A DNA stretch of 64,000 nt from Taishania pollutisoli (GTDB lineage Bacteria; Bacteroidota; Bacteroidia; Flavobacteriales_D; Crocinitomicaceae): positions 248,001 to 312,000 of the forward strand of contig NZ_JACVEL010000004.1 of NCBI RefSeq assembly GCF_014518315.1. Direction: 5' to 3'. The position numbers and the translations under genes are program-made. Positions 46,917-55,751 of the stretch are shown here, one piece after another. The notes under the pieces are model-generated. The model saw only the letters and a program-made list of their open reading frames with translations. It did no database searches and had not been told where the DNA came from. How positions within the stretch are numbered: the first letter of the stretch is position 1; every line of letters begins with the position of its first letter.

Positions 46917-47014
46917 TGTTTATCTTTGTTACTTAGTTAATAAAAAAACAAATTTATATATATACCAAATTTCACCCATACTATTGAGTGAAAGTCAATC
47001 CAAAGTAATTCTCG

Positions 47015-47086
47015 AGCCAATGACGAGAATTGAACTCGTGACCTCTTCCTTACCAAGGAAGCGCTCTACCACTGAGCTACACCGGC
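47015..47086 (-). tRNA. tRNA-Thr (anticodon GGU)
   Basis: Acceptor GCCGGTG with CATTGGC (two G:U pairs), anticodon stem CTTCC/GGAAG around loop TTGGTAA (GGU), T-loop GTTCAATTC. No encoded CCA. Confidence 0.93.
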
Positions 47087-47110
47087 TGAAAAGATCTTTA
47101 ATTTTTGTTG

Positions 47111-47183
47111 AGCGGGAGACGAGATTCGAACTCGCGACCCTCAGCTTGGAAGGCTGACGCTCTACCAACTGAGCTACTCCCGC
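47111..47183 (-). tRNA. tRNA-Gly (anticodon UCC)
   Basis: Acceptor GCGGGAG with CTCCCGC, anticodon loop CTTCCAA (UCC), T-loop GTTCGAATC. No encoded CCA. Confidence 0.95.
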
Positions 47184-47194
47184 TTAATCTTTTG

Positions 47195-47276
47195 TGGGGG
47201 GAGCAGGATTCGAACCTGCGAAGACATAGTCAGCAGATTTACAGTCTGATCTCGTTGGCCGCTTGAGTATCCCCCC
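47195..47276 (-). tRNA. tRNA-Tyr (anticodon GUA)
   Basis: Acceptor GGGGGGA with TCCCCCC, anticodon stem CAGAC-TGTAAAT-CTG (GUA), and an extra arm in the long variable region as expected for Tyr. 82 nt, no encoded CCA. Confidence 0.94.
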
Positions 47277-47300
47277 AAAAAATATATTCAAACAAATAAG

Positions 47301-47374
47301 AGCCGATAGAGGGACTCGAACCCACGACCTGCTGATTACAAATCAGCTGCTCTAGCCAGCTGAGCTACATCGGC
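47301..47374 (-). tRNA. tRNA-Thr (anticodon UGU)
   Basis: Acceptor GCCGATG with TATCGGC, anticodon loop TTTGTAA (UGU), T-loop GTTCGAGTC. First gene of the operon, 60 bp after the promoter's -7 box. Confidence 0.95.
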
Positions 47375-47434
47375 TTATTGTTTTGATTCAAGAATTAAAG
47401 AACTTTTTTCAACCAATTTTCACAAATCGGATTG

Positions 47435-47464
47435 CAAAGATATACAAGAATTCTTTATCTGCAA
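47435..47464 (-). promoter_or_regulatory. Main promoter of the tRNA-tuf-secE-nusG-rpl-rpo operon
   Basis: On the minus strand TTG (47464-47462), exactly 19 bp, TATCTTTG (47442-47435): a perfect match to the Bacteroidota consensus. It is placed ahead of the tRNA-Thr(UGU) gene that opens the cluster. Confidence 0.88.
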
Positions 47465-47642
47465 CAGAAGAAGCGATTTTTTTTGAAGTATTTTAAAATA
47501 ATTTTTGAAGTGCCGATCTTGTTATTTGATGCATGTTCGTTTAATTTGCTCACTTTCATGCTGAAAGCGTATAGCCACAGGATGATTTTCATGCAAAGGA
47601 ACGGACTTCTTTTTTTGTGATGAAGACGGGATTTGGAGGTGT

Positions 47643-48608
47643 TTATCCGCCAATGAGTTCAAACAGTGCGCTCAGGTTGGGCGAGATGATGATCTCAATG
47701 CGTCTGTTTTTCGCTTTGTCATTCGGATCGACAGGAAGAAACTCAGAACGACCACCGGCCATTAGTTGCTTCGGGTTCATTTTTGAATTTGCCAGCATGA
47801 TTTCAATCACGGAAGTTGCTCTGAGGACGGAAAGCTCCCAGTTATTTTTCGGATGTGATGCACTTGCCAGTTTATCTGTGTCTGTATGGCCTTCAACGAT
47901 GATCTCAAGGTCTTTTTCAGATTCCAATACTTTGGATAATTCTACCAACGCTTTTTTCCCTTCCTCTTCTACTTTTGTACTTCCGGATGCAAACAATAAT
48001 TTAGCTTCCAGGCTGACATAAATTTTTCCGTTTTTCTCGTTGACAGTCAACCCTCTGTTTTCAAAACCTTTCAAGGCATTTGCAACTTTTTGTTTCAATG
48101 CTTTTGTTGCCTGCTCCTGACGGGCAATCATTTCTTCCAGTTCATTTACGCGTTGTTCACGTTCTGCCAGTAGCTGAAGTTTTGACTTCAATTCGTTTTC
48201 AAGGCTTGTTAGTTCGTCTTGCTTGCGCTGTAATTCGATACTCTTGGCATCCAGATCTGCCTGTAACATTGCTGTTTGTTTTTCTCCTGAAAGACGGTAT
48301 TTGTCAAATGTTGTTTCCAGTGTTTCTACACGTGCTACAATTTTATCGTATTGTGCCTGTAGCTCCCGGTATTCGTTTCCTAACCTGGTTGTATCGTTTT
48401 TTAGTGCGTCTACTTCTTTGGTCAGGACATTGTATTTTGCTTCGAATTCGGCCGCTTTTCCTTCACCTGTCAGTGCACGGCTTTTATAAGATTCCAGTTC
48501 TTCGTTGCATTGCTTTTCACGTTCCAGTAATTCGTTGTATTTTTTGGAAGGTACACATGCTGTTAGTGCAAGCATTAAAATCGCGGAAAAAAGAATCTTG
48601 TTGTTCAT
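47643..48608 (-). CDS. OmpA-family lipoprotein with coiled coil
   Basis: From ATG 48608: 321 residues, lipobox ALTAC (acyl Cys at about 18). Residues about 22-185 are a long coiled coil with heptad Leu/Ala/Glu patterns. The C-terminal OmpA-like peptidoglycan-binding domain (about 205-312) has LLFASGSTKVEEEG, EGHTDTD, NWELSVLRATSV and NRRIEI. It should tether outer membrane to cell wall. The frame runs 20 codons further upstream but would lose the signal at the N-terminus. Confidence 0.92.
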   Translation of the reverse strand: MNNKILFSAILMLALTACVPSKKYNELLEREKQCNEELESYKSRALTGEGKAAEFEAKYNVLTKEVDALKNDTTRLGNEYRELQAQYDKIVARVETLETTFDKYRLSGEKQTAMLQADLDAKSIELQRKQDELTSLENELKSKLQLLAEREQRVNELEEMIARQEQATKALKQKVANALKGFENRGLTVNEKNGKIYVSLEAKLLFASGSTKVEEEGKKALVELSKVLESEKDLEIIVEGHTDTDKLASASHPKNNWELSVLRATSVIEIMLANSKMNPKQLMAGGRSEFLPVDPNDKAKNRRIEIIISPNLSALFELIGG

Positions 48609-48858
48609 TATTTTTTGTTTTTTACAAAATTCTGAAGTTATCGGACAAGATTTCCCTGTATTGATCATAACTTGTTAACAACGGATATTGGATAAAGCTT
48701 TTTTTTAGAGAGCCGGTTCTAAAGATTCGGAAGATGATGTAGTGCCAATTTGCATGGTTTTTAGGTAGTTGATACAGGGAACTCCGGACTTCAGGTGAAA
48801 ATATTCCCGAAAATTGATTCAACGATGCAAATGATTGATAGATTGGAGAACAAGTCGT

Positions 48859-50262
48859 TTAAAACAGCGTATCTCTTCGCTGGCTGTCTAACTTTAATAA
48901 AATGAAGAACATGGCAGAAAAGGACATCATGGATGATCCTCCGTAGCTAAAGAAGGGCAACGGGATCCCGATGACAGGAGCCAGGCCGATGTTCATTCCG
49001 ATATTGATGGCAAAGTGATAGAAGAGAATCATTCCGACCGAATATGCATACACCCGGTTGTAAACAGAACGTTGTCGCTCGGCAATATATACAATGCGCA
49101 GGAGCAGGAATAAATACAGTCCCATCAGTACGGATGTTCCGACAAATCCCCACTCTTCGGCAAACGGACAGAAGATGAAGTCGGTTTCACTTTCGGGAAC
49201 GTGATTGGATTCGACAGATGCGAGCGTTGCTTTTTTATATCCTTTACCGGTTAGTCCGCCTGAGCCTACTGCTGTCATAGCGCGGTTCCTGTTGTAGTCG
49301 TCTCCGTCCCGCTGATCTTCTTCATTCAATCCAAGTAGCAACTCAATGCGATTCTTCTGGTGTTGTTTCAGGTGACTGAATACGGTGGAGATAGATGCGG
49401 ACAGGAATGAGACGATGCTAAAGGATAAAATCACGATGAATAACAATCTCCGCTTATTCCGGTTTCCGACAATCGTTCTGCCCACTACATAAAATAAGAG
49501 ACCAATGATAAAATAAGCGGCAATGATTCCAAAAATAGAAGGCAATTCATACAGGCCCACGAAAGCGAGATCAAATGTGGTTTTACTCAACAGTAATGTG
49601 ACAACGGATATGATTACAATGATGAACAGGAGCGGGATAAAGTGTGTTCCGATCCAGGTTTGTTTGAATTTCACTCCCGGGATGAGATTGATGAGGGAGA
49701 GGACAATCGGATCAAATGTAATTCCTTCCCTGTATAAAACGAAGAAAAACGAAGTGAATACAACAAACGTTCCCGCATCGGGTTGCAGAATAATCAGTCC
49801 CATCGGAATGATGATGATGGCCAGACAGGTCAGGACATTTTTTACGTTCTGTTGCTTGATGTTCATCCGATTGATGTAGTTAGCCAGCAGAATGGCCGTT
49901 CCGATCTTTGCAAACTCTGCGGGTTGAATACCAAAAGACCCTACTCCCAGCCATGCACGGGCCCCGTTGATTGGTGGTGTAAACAGTACTACTACCAGCA
50001 ACATGAGCGTTCCGATGTAGATAGGAATTGAGAATTTCCGGTATATTTCCGAGTCGATCAGAAAGACAACAAGTCCCAGGAAGAGTGAAACGCCAATCCA
50101 CATAACCTGCCGCCCGTAGAGCATAGAAAAATCAAGGATGTTCGGATGTTCGGCATCGTAAGCAGTGGAATAAACGGTCATCAATCCCATTCCGAGAATC
50201 AGGAAGTACACCAATAAAATCGGCCAGTCAATATTGCTTGTGAGTTTATCGCCCTGTCTCAT
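48859..50262 (-). CDS. rodA: RodA, SEDS peptidoglycan glycosyltransferase
   Basis: Polytopic (about 10 TM) glycan polymerase of the elongasome, 467 residues. SEDS marks: the WLGVGSFGIQPAEFAKIG segment with the conserved FGIQPAE, LLQPDAGT (catalytic Asp), the GL-GKGYKKAT and HVPESETDFIF region, and FSYGGSSM near the C-terminus. An expanded loop with extra TM segments (about 205-285) is longer than in E. coli RodA (370 aa), typical for Bacteroidota. One-base overlap with mrdA implies coupling. Confidence 0.95.
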   Translation of the reverse strand: MRQGDKLTSNIDWPILLVYFLILGMGLMTVYSTAYDAEHPNILDFSMLYGRQVMWIGVSLFLGLVVFLIDSEIYRKFSIPIYIGTLMLLVVVLFTPPINGARAWLGVGSFGIQPAEFAKIGTAILLANYINRMNIKQQNVKNVLTCLAIIIIPMGLIILQPDAGTFVVFTSFFFVLYREGITFDPIVLSLINLIPGVKFKQTWIGTHFIPLLFIIVIISVVTLLLSKTTFDLAFVGLYELPSIFGIIAAYFIIGLLFYVVGRTIVGNRNKRRLLFIVILSFSIVSFLSASISTVFSHLKQHQKNRIELLLGLNEEDQRDGDDYNRNRAMTAVGSGGLTGKGYKKATLASVESNHVPESETDFIFCPFAEEWGFVGTSVLMGLYLFLLLRIVYIAERQRSVYNRVYAYSVGMILFYHFAINIGMNIGLAPVIGIPLPFFSYGGSSMMSFSAMFFILLKLDSQRRDTLF

Positions 50263-52118
50263 TATTTGATATTATCCAGTACAGCATCCAGAATCCGTTT
50301 TTCTTTTTCTTTGTCTTTCACTTCACCAGTAAGGTATTTTTCAATCATCAGACTGGCAATCGGTGCGGCCCATGTTCCTCCGAAACCGGCATTTTCAATG
50401 AAGACGGAAATGGCTATTTTCGGGTTGTCCATTGGTGCGAACGCAATAAAGACGGAGTGATCTTCACCGTGTGGGTTTTGCGCTGTACCGGTTTTTCCGC
50501 AAACAGTGATTCCTTCGATTTTCGCTCGTCGTGCCGTTCCCCCCGCTTCGTTTACAGCCATGCGCATTCCTTCCACAACAGGAGGGTAATATTTGGGGTC
50601 AATTAATGTTTTGTGAACGACATTGAACTGTGACAATGGTCCGTTATCTCCGATTGATTTTACGACATGCGGGGTAATGTACCACCCGCGATTGGCCATG
50701 ATCGCAGACAGGTTTGCCATCTGGAGCGGGGTTAATTTCACCTCTCCTTGTCCGATGGAAACAGACCGGATGGTTGAGAATGCCCAGGCATGGTGCCCGT
50801 ACCATTTATCATAAAATTTTGGACCCGGAATCAATCCCGGCCGGATGGCAGCAATGTCGGAATCCAGTTTCATCCCGAGCCCGAAGCTGTGGAGGTATTC
50901 CTCCCATTTACCCAGTCCTATTTCGGCGTCTGCAAATATGTTTTTCTTTTTCCCCTGTTGAATAATTTTTCGGGTTACGTAGTAAAAATAAGGGTTGCAA
51001 GACATTTGAATGGCCTTTGATATACTCGTTGCCTGCGGATGGGAGTGACAGCCCACCATGCTTTGTGTACACGGAAACGATGCATTTTCGTCAATGACAC
51101 CTTCCTGCATACCAATGAGTGCCTGTGTGAGTTTGAAAATCGATCCCGGGGGATATTCCGCCTGTAATGGACGCGGGAATAAAGGTTTTTTCGGATCGTT
51201 TACCAGGATCGGGTAGTTTTTAGCGATGTTGGATTTTCCTACAAACAAGTTGGGGTCATAAGACGGCGCGGAGACCATCGCCAAAATTTCCCCGGAGGAA
51301 GGTTCTATCGCTACAATACAACCCATCTTATTTTTCATCAGCAATTCCCCGTATACCTGCAATTCGATGTCCATACCGAGCTTGAGTGAAGGTGCCTGAA
51401 TGGCCATCGTATCGTATTTACCACCGGCATAGGACTCAATGGCGTTATTCAACGCTGAAGTGACAATGTAGTGTACTCCTTTTTGTCCGCGAAGTTCCTT
51501 TTCATAATATTTTTCAATACCTGCTTTCCCGATGTTATCTCCTGAGCGGTAGAATTTGTCTTTTTCAATTTCTTCCCGATTTGTTTCCGCCAGGTAGCCT
51601 AAAATGTTCGCACCACCGGCATAGGGATAGTCCCGCATGCTTGTCACCTGCTCGTAAAAACCAGGGTATTTGTCCAGGTGAGGTGCAATCATCGCGATTT
51701 CATCGGCAGTCAATTCCTTTAAAAAAGGGTAGGGACGTACAGGTTGGTAATTGGGTATTTTCTTTCCGTCTTTACGGGTGAAATAACCTTCCCGCTCACG
51801 GATTTCGATGAACCGTTTTTTTACTTCCTCAGGAGTCATCCCGACAAGTTTTGCAAAGGCGATTGTATCCAGGTCTTCAATGTCCTTTTCTACAAACATT
51901 AAGTTGTAATACGCTTTGTTGGATACGACTTTTTTCCCGTTCCTGTCAAACATAACAGCGCGGGGAGGGGTAATGTACCTTCGTTTTTCAGCAATTTCCT
52001 GGGCACGTACTTTCCATTGATCATCTACAACCTGCATCTGAAACAAACGGAGGATATACACCACACCGATCAGTGCAACAAAAATAATGATGACATATTT
52101 ACGGTTGTCGAAGTTCAT
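50262..52118 (-). CDS. mrdA: Penicillin-binding protein 2 (elongasome transpeptidase)
   Basis: Class B PBP, 618 residues, with an N-terminal membrane anchor (about 8-27). Active-site motifs: S326-IFK329 (catalytic serine in PPGSIFKLTQ), SCN at 373-375, KTG at 542-544 (VCGKTGTAQN). Partner of RodA in side-wall synthesis. mreD directly abuts upstream. Confidence 0.96.
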   Translation of the reverse strand: MNFDNRKYVIIIFVALIGVVYILRLFQMQVVDDQWKVRAQEIAEKRRYITPPRAVMFDRNGKKVVSNKAYYNLMFVEKDIEDLDTIAFAKLVGMTPEEVKKRFIEIREREGYFTRKDGKKIPNYQPVRPYPFLKELTADEIAMIAPHLDKYPGFYEQVTSMRDYPYAGGANILGYLAETNREEIEKDKFYRSGDNIGKAGIEKYYEKELRGQKGVHYIVTSALNNAIESYAGGKYDTMAIQAPSLKLGMDIELQVYGELLMKNKMGCIVAIEPSSGEILAMVSAPSYDPNLFVGKSNIAKNYPILVNDPKKPLFPRPLQAEYPPGSIFKLTQALIGMQEGVIDENASFPCTQSMVGCHSHPQATSISKAIQMSCNPYFYYVTRKIIQQGKKKNIFADAEIGLGKWEEYLHSFGLGMKLDSDIAAIRPGLIPGPKFYDKWYGHHAWAFSTIRSVSIGQGEVKLTPLQMANLSAIMANRGWYITPHVVKSIGDNGPLSQFNVVHKTLIDPKYYPPVVEGMRMAVNEAGGTARRAKIEGITVCGKTGTAQNPHGEDHSVFIAFAPMDNPKIAISVFIENAGFGGTWAAPIASLMIEKYLTGEVKDKEKEKRILDAVLDNIK

Positions 52119-52631
52119 TTATGACTTGTTTCGTTTGAGGAACAAAAACTGGAGCAGGATCACCAGGGAGTATGAGACCGGCAGGGTGAAGGCCAGTTTT
52201 CGCACGACGTACAATAACTCACTGAATTTAAATACTTCCATAAAGAAGAACCACAGGTGATGAATCAGCAATAGGGTGCCGAAGCTGTATAAGAACCACC
52301 GTTGCCCCATTTCGTATATCGAACCTTCTTTGGTGGGGTCATAACCATCCCGTGGACTGAATGCTTTGAAAATGACCGGACGGAATAGCGCAAATGCAAG
52401 CAGGGAAGAGGCGTGCAGTCCTCCGGTATTTGAAAGCACGTCAATGGAAAGCCCCATTCCGAATGCAAGTACCAGTAATAAAACCGAATTCGTGTTGAAT
52501 GGCAGTAACATGATAAACAACGGATAGATCATCGGATGAATGCCCAACCCGATTTCCAGCTGATTGAAAACAAGTGCCTGTAATAATACAAACAGTATAA
52601 AACGAATGCTATGGATGAATATGATTCTCAT
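52119..52631 (-). CDS. mreD: Rod shape-determining protein MreD
   Basis: A 170-residue membrane protein with about five TM segments and the usual position between mreC and mrdA. Sequence conservation is low in this family, so position weighs heavily. Overlaps mreC by 4 bp. Confidence 0.85.
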   Translation of the reverse strand: MRIIFIHSIRFILFVLLQALVFNQLEIGLGIHPMIYPLFIMLLPFNTNSVLLLVLAFGMGLSIDVLSNTGGLHASSLLAFALFRPVIFKAFSPRDGYDPTKEGSIYEMGQRWFLYSFGTLLLIHHLWFFFMEVFKFSELLYVVRKLAFTLPVSYSLVILLQFLFLKRNKS

Positions 52632-53467
52632 TCTTTCGGGTCCCGGGGAATTAAGCGTTCCAATTTTTGTTGTTCAGTGGCCAACAAATTTTTTACGACA
52701 TATACACGTTGCAGTTTTCTGTAATCTTCGGAGAATAGAATAGAGACATCCCAGAACGCTTCTCCTTCTACATTTTTTAATTTTTCAACTTTTCCGACCA
52801 TGATTCCTTTCGGAAAAATTCCGGTTCCTTCGCGGGTTACTACTTTCGACCATTTTTTGATGTGCAGGTCATTGGAAATTCCGGCTACAGAACCTCTTCT
52901 TGGATCCATTCCATCCCATTTCAATAATCCGTAGAGTCCCATGTCTTCAATGACAACACTGATGTTGATGTTTTCCGTCAGTACTGATTTGACAATGGAA
53001 TAATGTTCGCTGCACCGGTGAATTACACCCACAACTCCGTTGTCGGAAATCACTCCCAATCCTCTTTCTACGCCGTGGATTGAACCGACATTGATCGTAA
53101 AGTAATTATTGCGCTTTTCTACAGTAGAATTAATCACTTCAGCAGGGATGTATTCATATTGCTGACGGTAAAGGGTGTCATTTATTTTTACCAGGTTATC
53201 ATCGATCCGCATGAAACTTTGAGGGAGCTTCTTCATCAGTTCGGCGTTGCTTTTTTGCAATTCCGTATTGGTATGACTCAATTTCAGTTGTTTGGTAACG
53301 GCATTGCGTGCTTCCCAGATTTTTGCATTGACAGTTGCTGTTGTAGTAAGGTATTGAGATCGTGGATAGTAAAAAAATGAGAAATAGAATGACAATGCAA
53401 TAACCTGCAATACTGCAAAGACCAAAAATATTTGAAAACGCCTTAAAAAAGCAATGAGATTCCGCAT
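52628..53467 (-). CDS. mreC: Rod shape-determining protein MreC
   Basis: 279 residues: one N-terminal TM helix (about 12-32), a coiled-coil (about 55-85), then two beta-barrel subdomains with NYFTINVGSIHGVERGLGVIS and GVVGVIHRC, the MreC core. Heads the mreC-mreD-mrdA-rodA operon. No mreB gene lies upstream; the next genes are ATL and glmS. Confidence 0.93.
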   Translation of the reverse strand: MRNLIAFLRRFQIFLVFAVLQVIALSFYFSFFYYPRSQYLTTTATVNAKIWEARNAVTKQLKLSHTNTELQKSNAELMKKLPQSFMRIDDNLVKINDTLYRQQYEYIPAEVINSTVEKRNNYFTINVGSIHGVERGLGVISDNGVVGVIHRCSEHYSIVKSVLTENINISVVIEDMGLYGLLKWDGMDPRRGSVAGISNDLHIKKWSKVVTREGTGIFPKGIMVGKVEKLKNVEGEAFWDVSILFSEDYRKLQRVYVVKNLLATEQQKLERLIPRDPKE

Positions 53468-53546
53468 AATTTACAAAGATAATAAAGCCTCAACATATAA
53501 GCAGACAATTGAAAAATACTTTTTCAATTCATACACCGGAATGGCG

Positions 53547-53891
53547 TCAGACTGAAATTTCTGAATAAGGATCCCAAAATAATTCCTTAAACTGAATGAC
53601 TTTATCATCTTTTACCTCTACTCCTTCCAATCGGAGTAATCGCTCCATCTCATCCGGTGTTGAAAAATGCATCTTTCCGGTTAATAACCCGTTTCTATTG
53701 ACCACCCGATGAGCGGGAACGTCTTCTTTGGAGTGCGCGGCATTCATTGCCCATCCAACCATGCGGGAAGAAGAAGCAGTTCCTAATGCTTTCGCGATGG
53801 CACCATATGAAGTTACCCTTCCCTCCGGAATCAAACGAACAATAGCATAGACCTTTTCGAAAAAGTCACGGTGTCGTTCATTCAGGTTCAT
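53547..53891 (-). CDS. Alkyltransferase-like (ATL) protein, MGMT fold without active cysteine
   Basis: A 114-residue protein of the O6-alkylguanine-DNA alkyltransferase C-terminal fold with GRVTSYGAIAKALG (recognition helix region, Arg finger) and the active-site segment PAHRVVNRNGLLTG. In true MGMT this is PCHRV; here Ala60 replaces the alkyl-accepting Cys, so it cannot repair by transfer. Known ATL proteins (E. coli eATL with PWHR, S. pombe Atl1) flag alkylated guanine for nucleotide excision repair. Placed 4 bp after glmS. Confidence 0.9.
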   Translation of the reverse strand: MNLNERHRDFFEKVYAIVRLIPEGRVTSYGAIAKALGTASSSRMVGWAMNAAHSKEDVPAHRVVNRNGLLTGKMHFSTPDEMERLLRLEGVEVKDDKVIQFKELFWDPYSEISV

Positions 53892-53895
53892 CCGT

Positions 53896-55749
53896 TTATT
53901 CTACCGTTACGGATTTTGCAAGGTTACGCGGTTGATCCACGTTGCATCCTCTCATAATCGCGATGTAATAAGAAAGTAACTGGAATGGAATCGTTGCCAG
54001 TAAAGGAACCAAATGTTCATCCGTTTTCGGAATTTCGATTACCTGGTCAGCCATTGCCTTCACATGCACATCTCCTTCTGTGACAATTGCAACTACCTTT
54101 CCTTTTCGGGCTTTTACTTCCTGAATGTTGGATACTACTTTTTCGTAAGAAGGACCTTGTGTGGCGATTACAAACACCGGCATTTCTTCATCAATTAATG
54201 CAATTGGTCCGTGCTTCATTTCTGCTGCCGGGTAACCTTCTGCATGAATGTAGGAGATTTCTTTTAGTTTTAAAGCCCCTTCCAGTGCGACTGGAAAACA
54301 ATTCCCTCTTCCAAGGTACAGTGCATTTGTTGCTTTACTATACAAAGAGGCAATGTCCTGAATCAGTTTGTCGGATGAATCCAGTACTTTTTGTACTTTT
54401 TCAGGAATGGCATCCAGCTCTGCGAGTAATGTTCTGTATTTGGATTCACTGATTGTACCTTTTTTATGTGCCAGCATCAATGCCATCAATGTCAAAACCG
54501 TTACCTGAGCCGTAAATGCTTTTGTGGAAGCAACTCCGATCTCTGGCCCTGCATGCGTGTAGGATCCTGCATCCGTAATGCGTGAAATGGAAGAGCCGAC
54601 AACGTTACAGATTCCAAGGATAGTTGCTCCTTTTGATTTTGCCAGTTCCAATGCAGCTAATGTATCAGCTGTTTCTCCGGATTGTGATACGGCAATAACA
54701 ATATCATTCTCGGTAATAATCGGGTTTCTGTATCTGAACTCACTGGCGTATTCTACTTCCACATTGATGCGCGCCAGGTCTTCAATTAAATACTCTCCGA
54801 CAGTACATGCGTGCCAGGAAGTTCCGCAAGCCACCATGATCAGGCGTGGAGCTGCAATCAGTTTATTTTCGTAATCCTTGATTCCTCCCAGGGAAACCCA
54901 TCCTTCCGCTACATTTAATCTTCCTCTGAAACAATCGCGGATAGAGCGTGGTTGTTCGTGAATCTCCTTAAGCATAAAGTGATCGTAACCTCCTTTTTCA
55001 AGTGCTTCCAATTGTAGCTCCAGTTGCTGGATGTACGGGATTTTTTCCTCACTGCTATTGATGTTATATACTTTCAATCCCTCTGTCCTGTCGACAATGG
55101 CAATTTCCATATCGTTCAGATACACCACATCTTTGGTGTATTCAACAATCGGAGTAGCATCGGATGCCAGGTAGAAGTCACCTTCCGTTCCGATTCCGAC
55201 TACCAGCGGACTACTTTTTCGTGCCGCTACCAATCGGTTCGGATTGTTTTTGGAGATGACAACAATTGCATAAGCTCCTACGACTTGTTCCAAAGCCAGG
55301 CGTACGGATTCTGCAAATGAAACGTCTGTTTTTTTCTGAATGTCATCGATTAAGTGAACCAATACTTCTGTATCCGTTTCACTTCTGAAGGTATATCCTG
55401 CTTTCAACAGCTCGTGTTTCAGGCTGTCATAATTTTCAATAATCCCATTGTGAATCAGTGCTAAATCTCCGTTTTCAGAGAAGTGCGGGTGCGCATTCAC
55501 GTCATTTGGTTCACCATGCGTTGCCCAACGTGTATGACCGATTCCGATTGTTCCGGAAATATCTTTCCCGGTTGCAAATTCTTCCAGGTTAGAAACTTTT
55601 CCCTTTCGTTTGTAAATATTTAAATCCTGCTGATTATTTAACAGGGCGATTCCTGCGCTGTCGTATCCGCGGTATTCAAGGCGTTTTAACCCGTTAATAA
55701 TAATCGGGTAGGCTTGCTTTTGTCCAATGTAAGCTACAATTCCACACAT
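53896..55749 (-). CDS. glmS: Glutamine--fructose-6-phosphate transaminase (isomerizing)
   Basis: Makes glucosamine-6-phosphate for cell wall and LPS. N-terminal glutaminase domain with nucleophile Cys2 (MCGIVAYIG), RLEYRGYDSAG, GHTRWATHG. Two SIS domains follow, with SQSGETADTL and SVSRITDAG-like segments, ending NLAKSVTVE. 617 residues, normal. It comes 2 bp after the DUF4270 gene. Confidence 0.97.
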   Translation of the reverse strand: MCGIVAYIGQKQAYPIIINGLKRLEYRGYDSAGIALLNNQQDLNIYKRKGKVSNLEEFATGKDISGTIGIGHTRWATHGEPNDVNAHPHFSENGDLALIHNGIIENYDSLKHELLKAGYTFRSETDTEVLVHLIDDIQKKTDVSFAESVRLALEQVVGAYAIVVISKNNPNRLVAARKSSPLVVGIGTEGDFYLASDATPIVEYTKDVVYLNDMEIAIVDRTEGLKVYNINSSEEKIPYIQQLELQLEALEKGGYDHFMLKEIHEQPRSIRDCFRGRLNVAEGWVSLGGIKDYENKLIAAPRLIMVACGTSWHACTVGEYLIEDLARINVEVEYASEFRYRNPIITENDIVIAVSQSGETADTLAALELAKSKGATILGICNVVGSSISRITDAGSYTHAGPEIGVASTKAFTAQVTVLTLMALMLAHKKGTISESKYRTLLAELDAIPEKVQKVLDSSDKLIQDIASLYSKATNALYLGRGNCFPVALEGALKLKEISYIHAEGYPAAEMKHGPIALIDEEMPVFVIATQGPSYEKVVSNIQEVKARKGKVVAIVTEGDVHVKAMADQVIEIPKTDEHLVPLLATIPFQLLSYYIAIMRGCNVDQPRNLAKSVTVE

Positions 55750-55751
55750 AA

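Noticed and set aside
46873-47157. Plus-strand open frame over the tRNA genes
   Set aside because: It is antisense to tRNA-Thr and tRNA-Gly and to the tuf start; its sequence only mirrors tRNA bases.
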